From positions 539,937 through 603,936 of the forward strand of contig NZ_JACWFH010000008.1 in NCBI RefSeq assembly GCF_019749255.1: a stretch of DNA of 64,000 bases, given 5' to 3'. Within the stretch, counting starts at the first letter, position 1. Each line of letters begins with the position of its first letter. Below, in pieces: positions 55,889-64,000 of this stretch. Under the pieces are notes generated by a model. The model saw only the letters and a program-made list of their open reading frames with translations, made no database searches and was not told where the DNA came from. The position numbers were made by a program, and so were the translations under genes. The stretch is from Mesobacillus maritimus. Lineage in GTDB: Bacteria; Bacillota; Bacilli; Bacillales; Cytobacillaceae.

Positions 55889-56653
55889 ATGTTTTTGGAA
55901 ACTAAGAATCTAACAAAGAAATTCGGCGGTAATACGGCCGTTAACAATGTAGACTTTACGATTGAACAAGGAAAAATCAATGCAATCATCGGCCCAAACG
56001 GAGCTGGAAAATCAACCTTCTTTAACCTGGTGAGCGGCTTCCATCCTCCGACTTCAGGACAGGTCATTTTTAAAGGAAAGGATATAACCCACCTTCCATC
56101 AAATAAAATTGCTGAGTTAGGGGTAGCGAGAACCTTTCAAACAACGAATCTATTTGATCAAGCCACGGTGCTCGATAATGTTATTGTCGGTCACCGCCTA
56201 CGGACAAAATCGAATTTATTAGACGCTATTCTTAGAACGAAGCGATTAAAACAAGAAGAAAAACAATGTCGAGATAAAGCGATTGAAGTTCTTGAATTTG
56301 TTGGCTTAACAGACGTGGCCTATAAATTAGCTGGAAGTTTATCACAAGAAGAGAAAAAGCGTGTTGCCTTTGCTCTTGGATTAGCAACCAGTCCAGAAAT
56401 AATTTTCCTTGACGAGCCAGCTGCTGGAGTAAACCCCGATGAAACGGAAGGTCTGGCAGAGCTAATGGAGAAAATGGTGCGAAATGGTATTACGGTTTGC
56501 TTGATTGAACACAAAATGTCCATGATCATGAAATTAGCGGACAAAATCATGGTGTTAAGTTACGGTGAGAAGATTGCTGAGGGTACACCAGAAGAAATTC
56601 AAAATAATGAAGCCGTTATTAAGGCTTACCTAGGGGGAAGCGCGATTGCTTAA
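55889..56653 (+). CDS. livG: ABC transporter ATP-binding protein LivG
   Basis: A 254-residue ATPase with Walker [11 protein letters not shown], the LivG-type GVARTFQTTNLFDQ segment and Walker B IIFLDEPAAGVNPDE. The ABC signature is unusual: LAGSLSQEEKKR in place of the normal LSxGxQRR, with Gln-Glu at the usual Gly-Xaa. One of two ATPases driving the transporter. AAAGGGGGAAG precedes the ATG; the gene overlaps livF by eight bases. Confidence 0.9.
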   Translation: MFLETKNLTKKFGGNTAVNNVDFTIEQGKINAIIGPNGAGKSTFFNLVSGFHPPTSGQVIFKGKDITHLPSNKIAELGVARTFQTTNLFDQATVLDNVIVGHRLRTKSNLLDAILRTKRLKQEEKQCRDKAIEVLEFVGLTDVAYKLAGSLSQEEKKRVAFALGLATSPEIIFLDEPAAGVNPDETEGLAELMEKMVRNGITVCLIEHKMSMIMKLADKIMVLSYGEKIAEGTPEEIQNNEAVIKAYLGGSAIA

Positions 56654-57353
56654 GGTCAATAATATTTCCGTTAAATATGGCAGCTTTGTGGCAATCCGCG
56701 ATATTAATATCGAGGTCAATGAAGGCGAAATTGTCGTATTATTAGGTGCTAATGGAGCAGGGAAAAGTACAACATTTAATACCATCAGCGGGTTAAGCAA
56801 GCCGTTTGAGGGAGACGTAGTATTTGAAGGAAAGCGGATAGACAAACTATCCGCTGACCGAATCGTGAAAGAAGGAATCGTTCAGTGTGCGGAAGGCAGA
56901 AAGCTATTCCCAGCGATGAGTGTATTTGAAAATTTGAAAATGGGTGCCTATGTCCATCGACGGAATAAAGCCCAAATTAAAGAAACGATGGATCATGTGT
57001 TTGAACTATTCCCAATTTTGGAGCAGAAAAAAGATGATCCAGCGGGTTCCCTCAGTGGTGGTCAGCAGCAGATGGTCGCTATCGGCCGCGCGCTGATGGC
57101 AAAACCAAAAGTCATGATGCTAGATGAGCCTTCTGTAGGACTCGCTCCGTTGATTGTTGAGCAGATGTTTGAGGTCATTCAGAAAATCAATAAAGAGGGA
57201 ACAACAATTTTATTAGCTGAGCAAAATGCAAATGCTGCCTTAAAAATTGCCACAAAAGGATATGTGTTTGAAAATGGGAATGTAGTGGTTGAAGGCACAT
57301 CTGAAGAGTTGTTCACAAATGACAGTGTTAGAAAGGCTTATATCGGAGCTTAA
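56646..57353 (+). CDS. livF: ABC transporter ATP-binding protein LivF
   Basis: A 235-residue ATPase with Walker [12 protein letters not shown], signature LSGGQQQM and Walker B MMLDEPSVGLAP, typical of LivF. It starts with TTG at 56646, inside the end of livG, so translation is coupled. AGGGGGAAGCG precedes it. Confidence 0.92.
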   Translation: MLKVNNISVKYGSFVAIRDINIEVNEGEIVVLLGANGAGKSTTFNTISGLSKPFEGDVVFEGKRIDKLSADRIVKEGIVQCAEGRKLFPAMSVFENLKMGAYVHRRNKAQIKETMDHVFELFPILEQKKDDPAGSLSGGQQQMVAIGRALMAKPKVMMLDEPSVGLAPLIVEQMFEVIQKINKEGTTILLAEQNANAALKIATKGYVFENGNVVVEGTSEELFTNDSVRKAYIGA

Positions 57354-57467
57354 TTGTTTCCTTTGCCATTAATCAGAAATTGAAGGGTGGTGAGAAACGG
57401 AGGACCGATAATTTGAAGTCTAATTGTTAATAAAATGAGAATGAAGACCAATCAAGGGGGAAACCAA

Positions 57468-58673
57468 ATGAAAAAGCAAAAGTTCCGTTTCTTATCAATG
57501 ATTTTAATCGCATTTATGTTCTTATTAGCTGCTTGTAGCGGTGGCGGATCCAAATCATCATCTGGTGGTGGATCAGGTGAATCCGGTGGTGAAGGTACAG
57601 TTAACATTGGATATACAGGACCTCTTAGTGGCCCTGCAGCATTTTATGGGGAACGTACATTAAATGGTGTAAAAATGGCAGCTGAAGAAATCAACGAAGC
57701 AGGTGGCGTTGATATCGACGGCAAGAAATTTAAAATTAATGTTGTTTCTTTAGATGACAAGTATTTACCAAACGAGGCTGGTTCTAATGCCAAGCGTCTG
57801 ATTCAAGAAAACGAAACACCAATTGTCTTTACTCCACATAGTGGCGGGATTTTTGCCCTACAAGTGTTTAACCAAATTGATAATTTCTTAATTGGTGCAT
57901 ATTCGAGTGAACCGGCTATTGCTGAAGCAAAGAACCCATTAACGGTTATGATTCCTCCTCGTTATGACCGATATCTGCCTCCTTTTACAAAGTATACAAT
58001 GGAGCGCTTTGGTAAAAAGATTGCCTTCTTACCAACAGCTTCTCAATATGGAAAAGATTGGGCAGAAGCACTGCAGCCATACTGGGAAGAGCAAGGTGGA
58101 GAAGTTGTTTACAACGCTTCCATCGATTTCGCGAAGGATACTGATTTCTTTACAATCATAACAAACGCATTAAAGGAAAAACCAGATGTTATGTTCATTG
58201 GTGGAGCATCTGAACCAACGGCTAAAGTTGTTAAACAAGCTCGTGAACTTGGATTTGAAGGCGGATTCGTCATTATGGACCAAGCTAAACTTGATGAAAT
58301 GAGCCGGGCATTAGGTAATTCCTATGAAATGCTTGAAGGATCTATCGGTGTACTTCCACTTGTCAACTCTGAAGAAGCAGCTGTACCTGATTATGTGAAA
58401 AAGTACAATGAAAAATATGGCGAAGATCCTGGTTCAGAAGCAGGATTGAACTACATCGCTATGCATATCATGGCGAAAGCAATGGAAGCAGCAAATTCTG
58501 TTGACGATCCAGCGAAAATTCGTGAACACATTGAAGATGGTATCGCTAATATCCCAGAAGAAGCAAAAATATATCGAGTTGATGGTATCGATAAAGAGGG
58601 CGGTAACTTCTTGTATCAACTAGAAGTTGGTGCAGTTGAAGATGGGAAAGTTATCACAGTACCAGCTGAATAA
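57468..58673 (+). CDS. ABC transporter substrate-binding lipoprotein (LivJ/K-like)
   Basis: A 401-residue lipoprotein: signal peptide with lipobox LAAC (Cys23), a Gly/Ser-rich linker, then a periplasmic-binding-protein type I fold (NIGYTGPLSGPAAFYGERTL, FTPHSGGIFALQ). It captures the substrate for LivHMGF; the ligand is unknown. ATG 57468 follows AAGGGGGAAA; an in-frame ATG at 57435 has no such site. Two terminators follow, closing the operon. Confidence 0.9.
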   Translation: MKKQKFRFLSMILIAFMFLLAACSGGGSKSSSGGGSGESGGEGTVNIGYTGPLSGPAAFYGERTLNGVKMAAEEINEAGGVDIDGKKFKINVVSLDDKYLPNEAGSNAKRLIQENETPIVFTPHSGGIFALQVFNQIDNFLIGAYSSEPAIAEAKNPLTVMIPPRYDRYLPPFTKYTMERFGKKIAFLPTASQYGKDWAEALQPYWEEQGGEVVYNASIDFAKDTDFFTIITNALKEKPDVMFIGGASEPTAKVVKQARELGFEGGFVIMDQAKLDEMSRALGNSYEMLEGSIGVLPLVNSEEAAVPDYVKKYNEKYGEDPGSEAGLNYIAMHIMAKAMEAANSVDDPAKIREHIEDGIANIPEEAKIYRVDGIDKEGGNFLYQLEVGAVEDGKVITVPAE

Positions 58674-58688
58674 TTTCTAAATGAAAAG

Positions 58689-58724
58689 ATGCCTGTTCTG
58701 AGCTATTCAGAGCAGGTATTTTTT
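58689..58724 (+). terminator. Terminator 1 of the transporter operon
   Basis: ATGCCTGTTCTGAG / TTCAGAGCAGGTAT hairpin followed by T-run. Confidence 0.85.
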
Positions 58725-58730
58725 ATTTAA

Positions 58731-58776
58731 AAAACGGCGCATCTAACTAGTTCATTAGTTAGTTGTACCGTTTTTG
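58731..58776 (+). terminator. Terminator 2 of the transporter operon
   Basis: AAAACGG..CTAACTA / TAGTTAG..CCGTTTT long stem followed by T-run, six bases after the first; a tandem back-up terminator. Confidence 0.8.
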
Positions 58777-59022
58777 TGTTTATATTGGTTGGTTCCGTGA
58801 TTGTGGCAATACCGTAGTTCCTAACGTTTTATTGTTATCTTTAACTCCCCTTTTTCTGATGTCTGTAAATTTTTCTTTTTCTACGAAAATACAGAGTAGG
58901 ATTTATGTAGATAGAAGGAAAAAACGTTTAGGCAGGAGGTATAAAAAAATAGGTGAATGTAGGGAGCACGGTGTGTGAACCATGTTCTATATATAAATGG
59001 AGAATCTTCAAAATTAATGTAC

Positions 59023-59064
59023 TTTTACAAATGTAAAATAAGACTTTTACATTTTTGCAAAAAG
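59023..59064. promoter_or_regulatory. Two palindromes upstream of deoR, probable DeoR operator
   Basis: TTTTACAAATGTAAAA (59023-59038) is a perfect-armed palindrome. CTTTTACATTTTTGCAAAAAG (59044-59064) is a second, imperfect one sharing CTTTTACA. They lie about 50-90 nt before the deoR start, where an autorepressor would bind. Confidence 0.5.
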
Positions 59065-59115
59065 AAGATAAACTATAAAGCGTATTCAAAAAACCAGTTA
59101 GTCAAGGTGATGCTA

Positions 59116-60078
59116 TTGGAAAAAGACGATAAATTAAGCAAGGTAATTGAAGCGGCAAAGTTGTATTACCTACTTGATTATACGCAAAGTGAGATCGCAA
59201 AAAAAATGGGTGTTTCTAGACCTACGGTTTCGAGGCTTTTGCAACAAGGGAAACGTGAGGGAATTGTTCAGATAAAAATAAACGACCCAACAGAGGAAGT
59301 TGATCAACTCTCACTAGAGTTGGAAAACAGGTTCAAGTTGAAAAAGGCAATTGTTACCTCGGTACCTGAATATGAAGAGCATTTAATTAAGAATTACCTA
59401 GGTGGTGTCGCCGCAGCTTATTTAACTGAAACGGTAAAGGACGACGATATTATTGGAGTGACCTGGGGAACGACGTTATACCATGTAGCCGTTGAATTGA
59501 AGCAACGATTTGTTCGAAACGTTCAGGTTGTACAGTTAAAAGGGGGCGTTAGTCATGCTGAGACGAACAGCTATGCCTCAGAGGTTTTATACCTATTTGC
59601 GAAAGCGTTTAACAGTACATCTCACCAATTGCCGCTTCCAGCCATCGTAGATTCACCAATTGTCAAAGAGGCTATGGAAAGAGACAGACATATCCGGGCA
59701 ATTTTAGACTTAGGGAAACAAGCAAATATTGCTGTTTTTACGATGGGATCGGTTAAAGAAGATGCACTTCTATTTAAGATGGGGTATTTTACCGATAATG
59801 ATTTAAAATCAATAAAACATGGAGCAGTTGGAGATATTTGTTCGAGGTTCTTTGATCAAAATGGTGTTATTTGTAATCAGGATTTAAATGACAGGACACT
59901 AGGAATTGAATTAGAGGCTTTGAAAACCAAGGAGCACTCTATATTAGTGGCTGGTGGGGCAGATAAAATTAACGGAATCTATGGAGCTTTAGTAGGAAAC
60001 TATGCGAACACTTTAATAACCGATCAATTCACTGCAAGATTTTTACTAGACAGACTTGATAATGAAAATAGTCTTTAA
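59116..60078 (+). CDS. deoR: SorC/DeoR-type sugar-binding transcriptional regulator
   Basis: A 320-residue regulator: N-terminal helix-turn-helix (YTQSEIAKKMGVSRPTVSRL) and a C-terminal sugar-phosphate-binding domain. Gene order (regulator then nupC) and length match B. subtilis DeoR, which represses the deoxyribonucleoside operon and is released by deoxyribose-5-phosphate. The long frame begins at 58975, but the start is probably TTG 59116, about six bases after AAGGTGA. Confidence 0.8.
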   Translation: MEKDDKLSKVIEAAKLYYLLDYTQSEIAKKMGVSRPTVSRLLQQGKREGIVQIKINDPTEEVDQLSLELENRFKLKKAIVTSVPEYEEHLIKNYLGGVAAAYLTETVKDDDIIGVTWGTTLYHVAVELKQRFVRNVQVVQLKGGVSHAETNSYASEVLYLFAKAFNSTSHQLPLPAIVDSPIVKEAMERDRHIRAILDLGKQANIAVFTMGSVKEDALLFKMGYFTDNDLKSIKHGAVGDICSRFFDQNGVICNQDLNDRTLGIELEALKTKEHSILVAGGADKINGIYGALVGNYANTLITDQFTARFLLDRLDNENSL

Positions 60079-60132
60079 AAACTGGAATAAAAAGATAAAA
60101 CATACAACAAGATAACTATTGAGGTGAACATA

Positions 60133-61347
60133 TTGAATTATTTGTGGGGTTTACTTGGCATTATAACAGTATTAGCAATTGCGTTTTTATTATCCTCAAA
60201 TCGAAAGTCGATAAAGCTTCGAACCGTGTTAGGGGGATTAGCAATTCAATTTATTTTTGCCTTCATTGTTCTAAAATGGGAGACAGGAAGAAACATTCTT
60301 CAAAAGGTTTCAATGGGGGTTCAGAATGTCATAGATTATGCGAATGAAGGAGTAAATTTCCTGTTTGGAGGAATTTTTCAAGCGGAAAACATTGGCATGG
60401 TGTTTGCGTTTCAAGTCTTACCTGTTGTCATCTTTTTTTCTTCGTTAATTTCTGTTTTATATTACTTAGGAATCATGCAATGGGTGATTAAAATATTAGG
60501 TGGAGGACTTTCGAAGCTATTAGGGACAAGCAATGCAGAATCACTATCTGCTGCTGCCAATATTTTTGTTGGTCAGACTGAAGCGCCTCTAGTCATCAAA
60601 CCTTATATTAAAATTTTAACAAAATCAGAGTTATTTGCCGTAATGGTTGGAGGACTAGCCTCTGTAGCTGGTTCTGTGTTGATTGGATATTCATTATTAG
60701 GTGTACCACTAGAATATTTACTTGCGGCAAGCTTTATGGCTGCACCAGCGGGTTTAGTACTTGCGAAAATTATGATACCTGAAACAGAGCAGCCCCAAGA
60801 TACCTCTAATGTTAAGATGGAAGATGATAAAGAGACAGCTAATGTAATTGATGCAGCAGCAAATGGTGCTTCAGTTGGGTTGCAACTCGCTTTAAATATT
60901 GGGGCGATGCTATTAGCGTTTATTGCCTTAATTGCACTGATTAATGGAATTTTAGGTGGAATCATGGGATTATTCGGGTATGAAGGTGTCACGCTTGAAA
61001 TGATCCTAGGGTATATATTCTCGCCACTTGCGTTCGTAGTAGGTGTTCCATGGGCAGAAGCTGTTCAAGCTGGTGGATACATTGGACAGAAGCTAATACT
61101 CAATGAATTTGTTGCCTATGCATCATTTGCTCCACAAATCCCAGAGTTATCAGAAAAGACTGTAGCAGTCGTTAGTTTTGCTTTATGTGGTTTTGCCAAT
61201 GTTTCCTCATTGGGAATTCTGCTAGGTGGTCTTGGTAACTTAGCGCCAGAAAGACGGAGTGACATCGCACATATGGGTGTCCGTGCAATTATTGCTGGTA
61301 TGTTAGCATCTTTATTAAGTGCCGCGATGGCAGGGATGTTATTTTAA
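60133..61347 (+). CDS. nupC: Nucleoside transporter NupC (concentrative, CNT family)
   Basis: A 404-residue CNT transporter with about ten membrane segments; the conserved ISxVLYYLGIMQWVIKxLGG, ESLSAAANIFVGQTEAPL and FALCGFANVSSLGI regions are all present. It imports pyrimidine and other nucleosides with H+ or Na+. It lies 54 nt after deoR. TTG 60133 is preferred, five bases after GAGGTGA. The companion genes dra (deoC) and pdp of the B. subtilis operon are missing here. Confidence 0.92.
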   Translation: MNYLWGLLGIITVLAIAFLLSSNRKSIKLRTVLGGLAIQFIFAFIVLKWETGRNILQKVSMGVQNVIDYANEGVNFLFGGIFQAENIGMVFAFQVLPVVIFFSSLISVLYYLGIMQWVIKILGGGLSKLLGTSNAESLSAAANIFVGQTEAPLVIKPYIKILTKSELFAVMVGGLASVAGSVLIGYSLLGVPLEYLLAASFMAAPAGLVLAKIMIPETEQPQDTSNVKMEDDKETANVIDAAANGASVGLQLALNIGAMLLAFIALIALINGILGGIMGLFGYEGVTLEMILGYIFSPLAFVVGVPWAEAVQAGGYIGQKLILNEFVAYASFAPQIPELSEKTVAVVSFALCGFANVSSLGILLGGLGNLAPERRSDIAHMGVRAIIAGMLASLLSAAMAGMLF

Positions 61348-61349
61348 TA

Positions 61350-61388
61350 AAAAAGGCCCCTCTTTGTACAGCAAAGAGGGGCCTTTTA
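61350..61388. terminator. Bidirectional terminator nupC / metH
   Basis: AAAAGGCCCCTCTTTG / CAAAGAGGGGCCTTTT palindrome between two convergent genes. Confidence 0.93.
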
Positions 61389-61401
61389 TTGTTCTGAACT
61401 G

Positions 61402-64000
61402 TTAACGCAATACATTAAAATACCTAGCTTCAGGATGGGAGAAAACAATGGCTGTGACAGATGCTTCTGGCTCCATCATAAACCCTTCTGTTAGCTTTAT
61501 ACCGATGTCTTCTGGCTGAATAAGGTTAAAGAGCTTCTTCTGATCTTCTAACTCTGGACAAGCAGGATAACCAAAGGAGAAACGTTGACCTTGGTATTTG
61601 GCGGCAAAACGCTCCTTCATCGTCATGGTTGGTGGATCTGGGAATCCCCAGCGATCGCGCATTTGCCGATGAATCAACTCGGCATATCCTTCTGCGGTTT
61701 CTAAAGCTAAAGCTTGAAGGGCATGGCTCTCAAGAAAGCGTCCTTCACGTTTGAATTTCTCAGCCAAGTCTCGAATGCCTTTTCCAGCTGTTACGGCAAA
61801 GAAACCAACATAATCCATCTCACTATCACCTATCGGGCGTAGAAAGTCAGCCAGACAGAGACAAGGATCCGCCTCTTGACGTGGGAACTCAAAGGTTTCA
61901 ATAACTCTACTATAATTGGAAGGATCAAATATAAGTACCTTGTTTCCGTCTGCTTGTGCAGGATAGTATTGGTACATTGCTTTTGGCTCTATCCAGTTAT
62001 TCGCAGAAGCTTCGCTAATTAGTGACTGAACGACATCATTCACCATTGTTGCCTTTTCATCGCCCTCAGTAAGAAGTTTCTCAATTTTTCCTTTCACTCC
62101 TAAATGGTGTCCAATCAACATCTGCTTATTGATATAAGGTTCAATATGGGCGAGCGTGTAGGATCTTAATAGATGCCTTTTTAAATCTTGTGGAACATAA
62201 ACGGGAGCCTTTTTGACGGTTTTTTTTCTAGTTAAAACTGCTGTGGCCGTTCCTGATTGGATAACTTTTGGTGCTTGCTGTGCTAGTTCTTGTGCTTTAG
62301 CTTGTTTTTCGGTGATGATTTTTTCTAGTTCTTCAGGATTTCCTAATTGATTGGCTAGAGACAGGCCGTTCATGGCATCTTTTGCATATAAAACGAGACC
62401 ACCATACTCAGCAGCAATTTTTGTATCAGTAAACTTCCTTGTTAGTGCGGCACCACCGACGAGAATGGGTAAATTGATTCCAGCTTGCTTCATATCCTTT
62501 GCTGTTAATACCATCTGTTGAGCTGATTTTACTAGCAGACCGGAGAGACCAACAATGGTTGGTTTTTCTTTCCGGATTGCTTCGATTAAAACGTTTGGAG
62601 TAACTTTAATCCCTAAATCGATGACATCATAACCGTTATTGCTTAGGATGATGTCGACGAGATTTTTCCCGATATCATGAACATCACCTTTTACCGTTGC
62701 AAGAATAACTTTTCCCTTGGTTGAACTGCTGTCAGTCTTAGACATATGAGGTTCTAGATGGGCAACAGCTGCTTTCATGACTTCAGCGCTTTGAAGAACT
62801 TCCGCAACAATTAACTGATTATCATTAAATAGCTTGCCGACTTCTTTCATTCCATCCATTAAAGGCCCGTTAATGATATCGAGTGGGGCAGGGTAGCTGG
62901 TTAAAGCGATATCTAAGTCGGGAATTAATCCTTCTTTTGTTCCTTCAATTACATAGTAGGCAAGTCGCTCTTCTAGCGTCATTTCTGGAATAGAGCTTTT
63001 TGCTTCCTTTTTCTTTCCACGGTAGAAATCGGTAAACGTCGCAAGATTTGCATCAGTTGTATTGAAAAGTAGTTCTTCAGCCATCTTTACTTCCTCTTGG
63101 GAAATAGAAGCAAAGCGCTCAAGCTTTTCAGTGTTGACAATGGCATAATCAAGTCCAGCTTGTGTACAGTGATAGAGGAAAACAGAATTTAAAATTTCCC
63201 TACCAACAGGAGGAAGACCAAAGCTGACATTGCTAATGCCGAGAACCGTTTGTGTTTCTGGGAATGTTTCTTTTATCAGTTTGATTCCATCTACAGTAGC
63301 TTTTGCTGAGCCGATATATTGCTCATCTCCGGTTCCAACTGGGAATACCAATGGATCAAAAATTAAGTCCTGAGGAGCAATTTTATATTTGTTAACTAAA
63401 AGTTGATAAGAGCGTTTCGCTATTTCTAGTTTTCTCTGTGCTGTACCTCCCATCCCTTTCTCATCAATTGTTCCGACGACAACCGCTGCACCATAAAGGT
63501 GGACGAGCCGTGCTACTGCTTCAAACTTTTCTTCGCCATCCTCAAGGTTTATTGAGTTGATAATGGCTTTCCCTTGTGAATAACGAAGAGATTTTTCAAT
63601 AACGTTTGTATCAGTTGAATCGATTACAAGTGGTACTTTTACTTTTTTAACCACTTCTTGAATAAATTGCTCCATGTCTTGAAGCTCATCGCGATCAGGG
63701 TCGGCAAGGCAAAGATCAATGACATGAGCTCCGTTTTTTACCTGAGCTCGAGCAATTTCCGCCGCTTCCTCAATTTTCCCTTCAGAAATCAATCGCTTAA
63801 ATTTTCTAGAACCAATGACATTTGTCCGCTCTCCCACCATTATTGGTCTCAAGGTTGGATCGTCATAGATAAAAGGTTCAATTCCAGAAACCATATGCTG
63901 TGGAGTCAACAATGGTACACGTGGTTGATAGGATGCCATCTTTTCGGCAATCGCCTTAATATGAGCAGGGGTGGTCCCGCAACAGCCACCGACAATATTC
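61402..64000 (-). CDS. metH: Cobalamin-dependent methionine synthase, 5' end outside window
   Basis: On the minus strand the frame runs off the right edge of the window. Its first codons read NIVGGCCGTTPAHIKAI, the zinc-binding Cys pair of the homocysteine domain. The pterin-binding domain follows (GERTNVIGSRKF), then the cobalamin domain with VKGDVHDIGKNLVD, whose His ligates cobalt, and the S-adenosylmethionine activation domain (RFSFGYPACPEL). About 866 residues are visible; the missing N-terminal part should be about 280. It methylates homocysteine with 5-methyltetrahydrofolate using B12. An internal ATG at 63939 is not the real start, since the Cys pair lies upstream of it. Confidence 0.95.
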   Translation of the reverse strand, partial: NIVGGCCGTTPAHIKAIAEKMASYQPRVPLLTPQHMVSGIEPFIYDDPTLRPIMVGERTNVIGSRKFKRLISEGKIEEAAEIARAQVKNGAHVIDLCLADPDRDELQDMEQFIQEVVKKVKVPLVIDSTDTNVIEKSLRYSQGKAIINSINLEDGEEKFEAVARLVHLYGAAVVVGTIDEKGMGGTAQRKLEIAKRSYQLLVNKYKIAPQDLIFDPLVFPVGTGDEQYIGSAKATVDGIKLIKETFPETQTVLGISNVSFGLPPVGREILNSVFLYHCTQAGLDYAIVNTEKLERFASISQEEVKMAEELLFNTTDANLATFTDFYRGKKKEAKSSIPEMTLEERLAYYVIEGTKEGLIPDLDIALTSYPAPLDIINGPLMDGMKEVGKLFNDNQLIVAEVLQSAEVMKAAVAHLEPHMSKTDSSSTKGKVILATVKGDVHDIGKNLVDIILSNNGYDVIDLGIKVTPNVLIEAIRKEKPTIVGLSGLLVKSAQQMVLTAKDMKQAGINLPILVGGAALTRKFTDTKIAAEYGGLVLYAKDAMNGLSLANQLGNPEELEKIITEKQAKAQELAQQAPKVIQSGTATAVLTRKKTVKKAPVYVPQDLKRHLLRSYTLAHIEPYINKQMLIGHHLGVKGKIEKLLTEGDEKATMVNDVVQSLISEASANNWIEPKAMYQYYPAQADGNKVLIFDPSNYSRVIETFEFPRQEADPCLCLADFLRPIGDSEMDYVGFFAVTAGKGIRDLAEKFKREGRFLESHALQALALETAEGYAELIHRQMRDRWGFPDPPTMTMKERFAAKYQGQRFSFGYPACPELEDQKKLFNLIQPEDIGIKLTEGFMMEPEASVTAIVFSHPEARYFNVLR

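Noticed and set aside
58763-58978. 71-codon plus-strand ORF before deoR
   Set aside because: It starts inside the second terminator and has no family resemblance; the region is better explained as promoter DNA.

Overview
The window is AT-rich chromosomal DNA from an endospore-forming member of the Bacillaceae. The evidence is a set of Bacillus-type genes: Sda, CsgA, a SplA-domain protein, YteA, YhfH, YozQ-like and YuzL-like proteins, a Bacillus-type Fnr with its C-terminal cysteine cluster, strong AGGAGG ribosome binding sites, BirA and cre boxes, and many Rho-independent terminators. I cannot fix the genus; a Neobacillus- or Mesobacillus-like soil bacillus would fit. No rRNA, tRNA or CRISPR array was found.

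Layout. 1-6.9 kb: end of mnmH (tRNA 2-selenouridine synthase), the odhAB operon (2-oxoglutarate dehydrogenase E1/E2), a short sda gene, and small unknown genes. 7-8.9 kb: yidC2 preceded by a MifM-like stalling leader with an 11-bp hairpin over the yidC2 start, then bioY under a BirA operator. 9-19 kb: an anaerobic and metal block with pflBA, a membrane-anchored cupredoxin, modBA (no modC), an ABC-F protein, Sco and Fnr. 19-22.3 kb: small sporulation-type genes and about 1 kb of unexplained DNA. 22.5-27 kb: a two-PAS sensor kinase and a selenocysteine formate dehydrogenase, read through an in-frame UGA with a SECIS hairpin. 27-31 kb: a 3D-domain protein, a hendecad-repeat coiled-coil protein, yteA and csgA. 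31-36.6 kb: a cre-preceded operon of acyl-CoA ligase, R2-like ligand-binding oxidase, aldehyde dehydrogenase and iron alcohol dehydrogenase. 36.7-40.5 kb: small genes, mug, a probable new small RNA, and a complete IS1182-type element with 8-bp target duplication. 40.6-58.7 kb: ppiB, then a long carboxylate/acyl-CoA catabolic region (two acyl-CoA dehydrogenases, two SDRs, two MaoC proteins, two thioesterases, thiolase, CoA ligase, TetR regulator, LivHMGF-type ABC transporter with binding lipoprotein). 59-64 kb: deoR-nupC and the 5'-truncated metH.

How the parts fit. PflBA makes formate and the Sec-dependent FdhA can oxidise it; ModBA can supply the metal, and Fnr and a Rex-like box point to oxygen/redox control. 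MnmH and FdhA together show selenium use. In the catabolic region, two promoters (about 41.2 and 47.2 kb) carry the same 20-bp palindrome just after their -10 boxes, so the region probably forms one regulon under the local TetR repressor, with the ABC transporter importing the acid and the ligase activating it.

Most notable: the MifM-like leader, the selenoprotein FdhA, the unassigned small RNA at 38.44-38.55 kb, the shared TetR-type operators, and the 11-residue-repeat protein.
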